In this document: positions 1 through 5,163 of the stretch, in pieces | Numbering within the stretch: position 1 is the first letter of the stretch | Layout: each line of letters starts with the position of its first letter | Assembly (NCBI GenBank): GCA_009996555.1 | Contig: JAACZX010000191.1 | Span: forward strand, 1-5,163 | Source of the DNA: Chitinophagaceae bacterium | GTDB taxonomy: Bacteria; Bacteroidota; Bacteroidia; Chitinophagales; Chitinophagaceae | DNA length: 5,163 nt | Direction of reading: 5' to 3' | Translations under genes and position numbers: made by a program | Notes under the pieces: model-generated | Told to the model about the DNA's origin: nothing | Seen by the model: the letters and a program-made list of their open reading frames with translations, nothing else | Database searches by the model: none

Positions 1-1008
1 GAACTGCTTGCTGCAAAAATTCAACTGCTCAAAGAGTACCCTGCATTAAGTAGGGATCGTTCAGCAGCATATAATTATACTTCAGCTCCTGTTTGGGGTA
101 CTGCTAATGTAAGTGGATTGGAGCACCGGATTTGCCGTTTGCTTGGTATCAGCAATTATTTCCGTCATAACATTTCAAGCATCAAGTCGGAAGTGGTGGA
201 AGAGATCAACAATGGTACTCCTGAATATGTGTTCCGTATTGCTGATCCTGAGAATGCCAGTCGCACATTGCTGAGCAGTACAAAAAAATATACCACAAAA
301 GCTGAGGCGGAAGCAGTGTTTGCCAAAGCAATGGAACATGCAGCGCTTCGTGATCATTACGACCTGAAGCAAGCTGCTGATGGCCGTTATCATTTTAATG
401 TAGTTGATGAAAAAGGAGAGTTGCTTGCCCGTCGCTTTGAGTACTTCGCCACAGAAAATATTGCCGAAGCTGCAATACTGAAACTTTTGTTACTGGCAAA
501 AGAGAAGTATAGTAATGAAGGATTGTTTGTAGTGGAGCATTTGTTGTTAAGGATGGATGCATCTTTCCTTAAGACAGAAAATGAGTTATTCAACAAAGAA
601 AACTTTCTTCCTGTTTGCACTGATGGCGACTGTGAAGATTGCGAACAAGATCCTTATTCATTCCGCATTACTGTTGTATTGCCAGCTGAGACACTTCGTT
701 TCCGGAATATGGATTTCCGGAAGCAAGTGGAGAATATTATCCGGCAGCAAACGCCTGCACATATCTATCCAAAAATTTGTTGGGTGAATAATGAACAGTT
801 TGCTCAATTTGAAACAGCATGGGAATTATGGCTTGCATTAAAACAGGAAGGAAAACAAAACACAACGGAAGGATTAATTGCAACAAGAGCATTGATCGAT
901 ATTTTATTTAATCTGCGGAGTTTAATGCCAAAAGGCGTGTTGCCCGAATGTGGCGAACCACCTGCAAATCCGCTTGTACTTGGAAGAACAAGTTTAGGTA
1001 ATCTTTAA
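1..1008 (+). CDS. Baseplate-associated protein of a contractile injection system (5'-partial)
   Basis: The reading frame is open from base 1, so the true start lies upstream. The TTG at 118 sits inside conserved sequence (SGLEHRICRLLGI) and is unlikely to be a start. 335 residues are visible. In order (numbered from base 1) they are the LEHR..RLLGI segment at about 40-50; two similar alpha/beta units at about 74-113 (PEYVFRIADPE, then TKAEAEAVF) and 129-166 (GRYHFNVVDEKGELLARR, then IAEAAI); a block at about 170-284 with GLFVVEHLLLR, a CTDGDCEDC cysteine cluster, DPYSFRITVVLP, RFRNMDFRKQVENIIRQQTPAHI and WVNNEQF; and a tail ending in NPLVLGRTSLGNL. From memory of the family, the EHLLLR / DPYSF / TPAHI pattern recurs near the end of baseplate-region proteins in Bacteroidota injection-system loci. 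Position before a fibre-like gene and a tape-measure gene suggests the Afp12/Pvc12 slot. This is inferred from motifs and synteny, not demonstrated homology. No signal peptide or membrane segment is visible in this part. Confidence 0.7.
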   Translation, partial: ELLAAKIQLLKEYPALSRDRSAAYNYTSAPVWGTANVSGLEHRICRLLGISNYFRHNISSIKSEVVEEINNGTPEYVFRIADPENASRTLLSSTKKYTTKAEAEAVFAKAMEHAALRDHYDLKQAADGRYHFNVVDEKGELLARRFEYFATENIAEAAILKLLLLAKEKYSNEGLFVVEHLLLRMDASFLKTENELFNKENFLPVCTDGDCEDCEQDPYSFRITVVLPAETLRFRNMDFRKQVENIIRQQTPAHIYPKICWVNNEQFAQFETAWELWLALKQEGKQNTTEGLIATRALIDILFNLRSLMPKGVLPECGEPPANPLVLGRTSLGNL

Positions 1009-1019
1009 AAATATTTCGT

Positions 1020-4000
1020 ATGCAACATATTCCTGTAAAACTCAAAGAACCGAAAAACACCTTCAATTATTTTGAAGATAACCAGGTGCTTACTGCCGAG
1101 CAATTGAATCATGTGGTTCAGTATTTCGATTACCAGCAGCGGCTTACACGTGCACGACTGTTGGGTGTGGGAATCGTATGCGGTTTAAATATTGTGTTTG
1201 AAAGGAATAGTATTACGGTTACAAAAGGCGTAGGTGTAACAAGTGATGGTGATCTTGTTGTGCTGGAAGCAGATAAAGTACTTGTTGCTGCAAAACAGCT
1301 GGATGATAGTAAAGCAAACTATCCGGCATTTGAAAAACTAAAGAATGAAGACAGTACGATTCGTTTATCAGAACTGGTGGAAACAAATGATGACGCAACG
1401 GGGCTTGCTGATTTCTTTGGTAGAAATAATCCGCCACAGAATACGGTTGTACTTGCTTACCTGAGTCAGTATACAATTGATTCTGATCAATGTTCGGCTG
1501 ATGAATGTGAGAACAAAGGTTTGGTGCATCATTCTGAATTAAAGTTTCTTGCCATCAGCAGGAGTGATTACGATCTGATCGATACTGATGCTGATTGTTG
1601 CGGCGATGAATATTTCAATATGCCTGAAGTAAGTATTCCACGTGTACTGCTGAATGAAAATGATGCCATCTTCAGCTATCCGGATCTGTTGCGTGCTTAC
1701 GGAACTGCCATTACTAATGCAGGTAATATTCTTGAAGAGGGATTGAAAACTGCGGGAGCAACTGCCCGGGATCTGTTGCAGTGTTACAAGCTGAATGGCG
1801 GATATAAAGAATTGTTTACCCAGATTGAAATGAATGCTGTAACTAAAGTGCCAGCCATTGCAAAAAAGGCAGTGGCAGATAATGCACGTGGCATACAATA
1901 CGTGTACGATTTCTTAAAAGATGTAGCGGCTGCCTATAATGAATTCAAGGAAAGTGTTTTCGATCTTTGTCATGGCTGTTGTACTTCATCCGATGCATTT
2001 CCAAAACATTTGTCATTGGGATTGGTACAGGTTGCTGATTTTGAACTAAACAGAAAATACAGGCAATGTTTTATTGAATCGCCCATTCTCAATAACAAGA
2101 ACGAAGCAATGGAAGATGCACTGCATCTTTTTGCACGACTGGCAAAATTAATTGCATCCTTCAACATCCCAGAAAGGGCAACGATAAAAATTACCCCTTC
2201 AGGTGGTATCAACGAAGCACTTGGAAACAGGTCGATCCCTTATTACTACGATGCAGAAAAAGTTGTGCAACACTGGTCGCCAAAAACCTGGCAGCGTAAT
2301 AAAAGCAACACGGTATTATCGTATCATTCACAGCAGTATTCAAGTTTGCCACATGTAACAACGCCGCTGATGTTTGATATCGATCCATATCCTTTCTTAC
2401 GGATTGAAGGACATATTGGAAAAACATATGACGATGCATACATCGCCATTGATAACATACGAAAGCAATTTGATCTGCCTTTTGATATTGCAGGTGTGCA
2501 ATTGCAAAAAGAAAAAATAAAACGGTTGCCACCTAAAGTAATTCGTCCGGGGATTCTTGATTTATTGTACGACAAAGAACGCCTGCACATGGATACCAAG
2601 CTGGATTATGTGAAGAAGTATAATGAATCGCTGTTATTAAATCTTCCAAATGATGATGAACTTAACCAACCTGCTATTACAAAAGATTATGGTGATCCAA
2701 AGGCCTTAAGAAATTTGGTGTTGAATAAAAAAAATGAATTGGATACGCAGATCGCCACTACAAAAATTGCGTTGGCCAAACCGGCGAGAGAAGTGGTGGG
2801 TACTGTAGCCTGGGATGATCTGCACCTCAGCATGGCCAATGCCGGTGCTGAAGTAAATAAAAATTCAAAACTGTTTACTGCCGCAGCGTTCCGTTCACCA
2901 CTTGAGAACCTTGCAGTGTTAGAGCAGCCGAGAATACTGTTGTGGCTTGGTGATATTTTGCAAAAGCAAAAACAACAGGTAGAAGACGGCTATATTTTCA
3001 GCAAATTTCTGCAACAGAATCCTGCGATGATGCACAATGGCGGTGTTTGCAAAGGCGGAACGTTTATTCTGGTGTATGAAAAAATTGGTGATACTGAAAC
3101 CGTTGTTGCTGATTTTTACTTGCCCTACATTGCTAAAGATGAATTGGTGGAATCGAAGGTTGATACGACAACTATACCAGTGAGACCGATAAAAGAAATC
3201 AACTACACCATTTCGAAAGATATTATTAAGCGGCCTCTTTTAAATGCCGAGCTTTTTAACGTGAAGGAAGAATTGGTGAGAGTGAAAGACCTTACCAACA
3301 ATGCTGATGTTAACCTAAGCAGAAGATTAAATGATTTCGACCTAAGGATAAATAAGGTTGGACAAGATGTGCTTGTAAACCGGGAGAATATTGGAAAAGA
3401 AGTAGCCGTCGTTAAAGACAGGTATGAAATGTCGTTCTCAAAATTAATTTCATCTTACGATACCGTTGTTACGAAAGGTAGTATTAAAGTTAGTGCAGAA
3501 GGAGGCGTCAGGGAAACAACCCGTGCCGATTTTGAAGAACTGATAACAGGCGTAAGAACAGAGTTCAACGGAAAAATACTGGAAACAGAAAACAGGCTGA
3601 ATGCAAAAGTTACCACTGTAACAAACGAACTCACTGCAACAAAAGCACAGGTAACAAAAACCGGCAGCGATCTTGCTTTGCTCGATGGCAAATTAAATAC
3701 TGTCAGAACAGAGTTGACGTCGAAGATAGCAGCTGATGTGAAAGGTGTAAACGATCGTGTAACTTCTGTTGAAAGCGGATTTAATACAAGGTTGGTGCAG
3801 GCAGCTGCAGCAAATGATACCAAGTTAAGCCAGGCTATTGCTACTGTTAACAGAGATATGGCAACCAATGCACAGGCAGTTGATGGAAAACTTGCTACGC
3901 TCAAAAACGAAGTACTTGTACAGGCCGACAGGTCGGTTACAGAAAAACTGAACCTGCAGAAGGCAGCATTTGATCAAACAATTGGTACTGTCAACAGAGA

Positions 4001-4031
4001 TTTAACAACACTTAAAACACGGATACGGTAA
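1020..4031 (+). CDS. Large baseplate/fibre-like protein with C-terminal coiled coil, injection-system associated
   Basis: This is a complete 1003-residue protein. ATG at 1020 is 11 bases after the previous stop and opens with conserved-looking sequence. No Shine-Dalgarno is visible, as is common in Bacteroidota. Residues 14-80 (FNYFEDNQVLTAEQLN, RLTRARLLGVGIVCGL, ITVTKGVGVTSDGDLV) form a beta-rich module that resembles the N-terminal attachment ends of phage fibre or baseplate proteins. The middle (about 140-700) looks globular. It carries cysteines at 158, 163, 193, 194, 317, 320 and 321, a YPFLRIEGHIGK motif at about 457-468 and HNGGVCKGGTFILVY at 672-686. From about 740 to the end it is low-complexity, heptad-like helix (V/L/T/N/K-rich, no cysteine, proline or tryptophan), a predicted coiled-coil stalk. 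There is no signal peptide or transmembrane helix, as expected for a particle assembled in the cytoplasm. The slot between baseplate-like and tape-measure genes is where Afp13/Pvc13 fibres sit, so a fibre or baseplate accessory role is inferred. A structural scaffold is the main alternative. Specific function is unknown. Confidence 0.78.
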   Translation: MQHIPVKLKEPKNTFNYFEDNQVLTAEQLNHVVQYFDYQQRLTRARLLGVGIVCGLNIVFERNSITVTKGVGVTSDGDLVVLEADKVLVAAKQLDDSKANYPAFEKLKNEDSTIRLSELVETNDDATGLADFFGRNNPPQNTVVLAYLSQYTIDSDQCSADECENKGLVHHSELKFLAISRSDYDLIDTDADCCGDEYFNMPEVSIPRVLLNENDAIFSYPDLLRAYGTAITNAGNILEEGLKTAGATARDLLQCYKLNGGYKELFTQIEMNAVTKVPAIAKKAVADNARGIQYVYDFLKDVAAAYNEFKESVFDLCHGCCTSSDAFPKHLSLGLVQVADFELNRKYRQCFIESPILNNKNEAMEDALHLFARLAKLIASFNIPERATIKITPSGGINEALGNRSIPYYYDAEKVVQHWSPKTWQRNKSNTVLSYHSQQYSSLPHVTTPLMFDIDPYPFLRIEGHIGKTYDDAYIAIDNIRKQFDLPFDIAGVQLQKEKIKRLPPKVIRPGILDLLYDKERLHMDTKLDYVKKYNESLLLNLPNDDELNQPAITKDYGDPKALRNLVLNKKNELDTQIATTKIALAKPAREVVGTVAWDDLHLSMANAGAEVNKNSKLFTAAAFRSPLENLAVLEQPRILLWLGDILQKQKQQVEDGYIFSKFLQQNPAMMHNGGVCKGGTFILVYEKIGDTETVVADFYLPYIAKDELVESKVDTTTIPVRPIKEINYTISKDIIKRPLLNAELFNVKEELVRVKDLTNNADVNLSRRLNDFDLRINKVGQDVLVNRENIGKEVAVVKDRYEMSFSKLISSYDTVVTKGSIKVSAEGGVRETTRADFEELITGVRTEFNGKILETENRLNAKVTTVTNELTATKAQVTKTGSDLALLDGKLNTVRTELTSKIAADVKGVNDRVTSVESGFNTRLVQAAAANDTKLSQAIATVNRDMATNAQAVDGKLATLKNEVLVQADRSVTEKLNLQKAAFDQTIGTVNRDLTTLKTRIR
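3237..4028 (+). repeat. Coiled-coil stalk with degenerate internal repeats (within the 1003-aa protein)
   Basis: Residues 740-1003 of the large protein read as continuous amphipathic helix. A degenerate unit of the form K-h-x-T-V/L-x-x-E-L recurs: KVTTVTNELTATK (from residue 863), KLNTVRTELTSK (from 891), KLATLKNEVLVQ (from 957). The first two are 28 residues apart, exactly four heptads. A second pair, IATVNRDMAT (940) and IGTVNRDLTT (988), is also similar in DNA (3837 and 3981, 144 bases apart), which suggests growth by duplication. Trimeric stalks of phage fibres have this appearance, but the oligomeric state cannot be read by eye. Confidence 0.6.
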
Positions 4032-4070
4032 TTGAAATTCTGAATTCTGGTTCAGTAAAGATGTTAATGC
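4032..4070 (+). other. Short intergenic gap before the tape-measure gene
   Basis: This 39-base spacer separates the two stop/start boundaries. It holds a weak perfect inverted repeat, CTGAA at 4040-4044 and TTCAG at 4051-4055 around a six-base loop, without a T tract. I therefore do not call a terminator. ATG triplets at 4061 and 4067 are in another frame and lead to an early stop. TAA at 4065-4067 closes the tape-measure frame upstream, so ATG 4071 is its first possible ATG. There is no convincing Shine-Dalgarno or promoter. Co-transcription with the preceding gene is likely. Confidence 0.5.
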
Positions 4071-5163
4071 ATGAGTGCAACTGCAACACATAGTATCGGT
4101 AAGCTTTCGTTTCACTTGAAAGGAGTGAGAACCGAAAATGTATTTCCGATCCGGCAACAGGCAGCAGATTATCTTCAGCACGCATTTGCCCGTATGGCTG
4201 AAGAAGTGTTTGATGAATTTGCTTTGAACGATGAGTTGCTTTTTATTCCCAAGATTTCAATTGAGTTGAAGCTGAGTGGCGATGGATTTGATTTAAAAAA
4301 AGAAGAATACCGGTTGCGTGAGCAGATAAGGGAGCAGATTGCCGGACAAATACGTTTGCAACACAGCAATACATCTGTTCAGGATATTGAAATGAATGAG
4401 CAACAGCATGCATTCTTAACGCCTGATGCAAATTTATTGCTACAAGCTTGGGCTTTTTATCTGGAATATGGGTATCTGCCGTCCTATCTTCCTTTAACGT
4501 TGTGGCAGGAGCGTTTACAATGGTGGAAGAAAACGTTCAAACAGCAAACACAGCAGCTGAAAGATTTTTTCATTCTTCAATTTCGTGAGGAGCAACGATT
4601 GAAGCGTTTTCTGAAACATACAACTGCTGATGAACAGCAGTGGATCTTTGATCAGCTGCATCCGCAATTGAATTCCATATTACAGGGAGGTAAACTGAAA
4701 TTCAACAGAGCTGTTCCATTTTCACACTTCGATAAAAAAATGTATTTGCTTTATTTATCAGCCAATGAAAACTGCTTCTTGCTGAAGGATGAATCGCCAT
4801 TGCCGGCTGTAGAGTGGGTGAAGAGGTATTATGAATTGCATAGGCAGAATAATACAGGGCATTTGCCTGTTGATGCAAAGAAACCACCACAGCAGAAAAA
4901 TCATCAACGGCATTCTGAAGATGAAGAATCGATCATTCTGCAAAACGCAGGGGTCGTGTTGCTGCAACCGTTTATTTCCACTTTGTTTCATGCGTTACAT
5001 CTTTTAAGTGAAGACCGCAAAGTGTTAATTGATAAAGAGCGTGCCTGTGCGTTGCTTTCTTTACTTGCAGGTGATGAAGAGCAGACAGAGGTTTATTATC
5101 CGTTGTACAAAGTAGTTTGCGGTTTAACTCCCAACGAATTTGTTGATGAGAATATAGTATTGA
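4071..5163 (+). CDS. Contractile injection system tape-measure protein (CIS_TMP, Afp14/Pvc14-like), 3'-partial
   Basis: The frame runs from ATG 4071 to the right edge with no stop, giving 364 residues of an incomplete protein. The N-terminus (HSIGKLSFHLKG, then a helix with AADYLQHAFARMAEEVFDEF, then IPKISIELKLSG) has the layout of the family's opening domain. Residues 121-145 carry the short conserved patch LLLQAWAFYLEYGYLPSYLP. After a polar linker (about 268-286, KPPQQKNHQRHSEDEES) comes the most diagnostic part, about 287-358: IILQNAGVVLLQPF, STLFHALHLL, ERACALLSLLAG, then LYKVVCGLTPNEFV. This matches the family pattern of NAG-V-LL-PF followed by a K-x-x-CGL motif, as I recall it. Family members are thought to set the length of the sheath-tube trunk and are normally followed by an AAA+ ATPase gene, which would lie beyond this window. 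The protein is expected to be cytoplasmic and no membrane segment is visible. The family call is confident. The C-terminal length and fine function are not visible. Confidence 0.88.
   Translation, partial: MSATATHSIGKLSFHLKGVRTENVFPIRQQAADYLQHAFARMAEEVFDEFALNDELLFIPKISIELKLSGDGFDLKKEEYRLREQIREQIAGQIRLQHSNTSVQDIEMNEQQHAFLTPDANLLLQAWAFYLEYGYLPSYLPLTLWQERLQWWKKTFKQQTQQLKDFFILQFREEQRLKRFLKHTTADEQQWIFDQLHPQLNSILQGGKLKFNRAVPFSHFDKKMYLLYLSANENCFLLKDESPLPAVEWVKRYYELHRQNNTGHLPVDAKKPPQQKNHQRHSEDEESIILQNAGVVLLQPFISTLFHALHLLSEDRKVLIDKERACALLSLLAGDEEQTEVYYPLYKVVCGLTPNEFVDENIVL

Noticed and set aside
118..120. TTG as the start codon of the first gene
   Set aside because: The frame is open back to base 1, and the residues before and after the TTG read as one continuous conserved segment (NVSGLEHR), so the gene is cut by the window edge.
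557..787. 76-residue + strand open frame overlapping the first gene
   Set aside because: It lies inside the strongly conserved block of the first gene in another frame, and nothing supports its translation.
1539..1898. 119-residue open frame on the minus strand, plus several other minus-strand frames of 60-110 residues
   Set aside because: All are antisense to well-supported genes, have shadow-like composition, and show no domain or upstream signal.
3033..3077. GGVCKGGTF as a nucleotide-binding P-loop
   Set aside because: The spacing does not fit GxxxxGK[ST], and no Walker B or other ATPase motif is visible.
3455..3904. 149-residue open frame on the minus strand
   Set aside because: It lies wholly opposite the coiled-coil region. 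Its S/V/T-rich composition is what the reverse complement of that low-complexity sequence gives, and it has no recognisable motif or start signal.
4040..4055. Inverted repeat CTGAA-N6-TTCAG as a transcription terminator
   Set aside because: The five-base stem is weak and no T tract follows. The genes on both sides belong to the same functional set, so termination here is not expected.
4295..4301. A7 run in the tape-measure gene as a frameshift site
   Set aside because: The frame continues cleanly through it with family-consistent residues on both sides, and no slippery context or structure was apparent.

Overview
The window looks like Bacteroidota chromosomal DNA, probably a Chitinophagaceae-type organism. 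This is inferred from the moderate AT-richness, the absence of clear Shine-Dalgarno sequences, tightly packed co-directional genes, and protein motifs I recall from Bacteroidota phage-tail-like loci. All three genes lie on the + strand with gaps of 11 and 39 bases. Nothing resembling a promoter, terminator, tRNA, rRNA, CRISPR array or insertion sequence is visible, so the window appears to be the interior of a longer operon.

Layout. Bases 1-1008 hold the C-terminal 335 residues of a larger protein, cut by the left edge. It has two similar alpha/beta repeats followed by a conserved C-terminal block of the kind seen in baseplate-associated proteins of contractile injection systems. Bases 1020-4031 encode a complete 1003-residue protein. 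Its N-terminal attachment-like module (QVLTAEQLN, GVGIVCGL) is followed by several globular segments with short conserved motifs and cysteine clusters, and then by about 260 residues of predicted coiled coil running to the C-terminus. Bases 4071-5163 hold the first 364 residues of a protein that runs off the right edge. Its motifs (YGYLP, NAGVVLLQPF, LYKVVCGL) match the contractile injection system tape-measure family (CIS_TMP, Afp14/Pvc14-like).

How they work together. The tape-measure protein is the anchor. Bacteroidota loci with this family are extracellular contractile injection systems (eCIS; antifeeding prophage, PVC, MAC and AlgoCIS relatives), free or anchored syringe-like particles that deliver toxins or effectors. 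In the Afp/PVC order, baseplate proteins (11, 12) are followed by a fibre (13), the tape-measure protein (14), an AAA+ ATPase (15) and a tail terminator (16). The order here (baseplate-like, long coiled-coil protein, tape measure) fits slots 12-13-14. The middle gene is the most interesting: it is a candidate fibre or baseplate accessory protein that combines an attachment-like head with a long stalk and has no recognisable receptor-binding tip. No toxin or effector gene is in the window.
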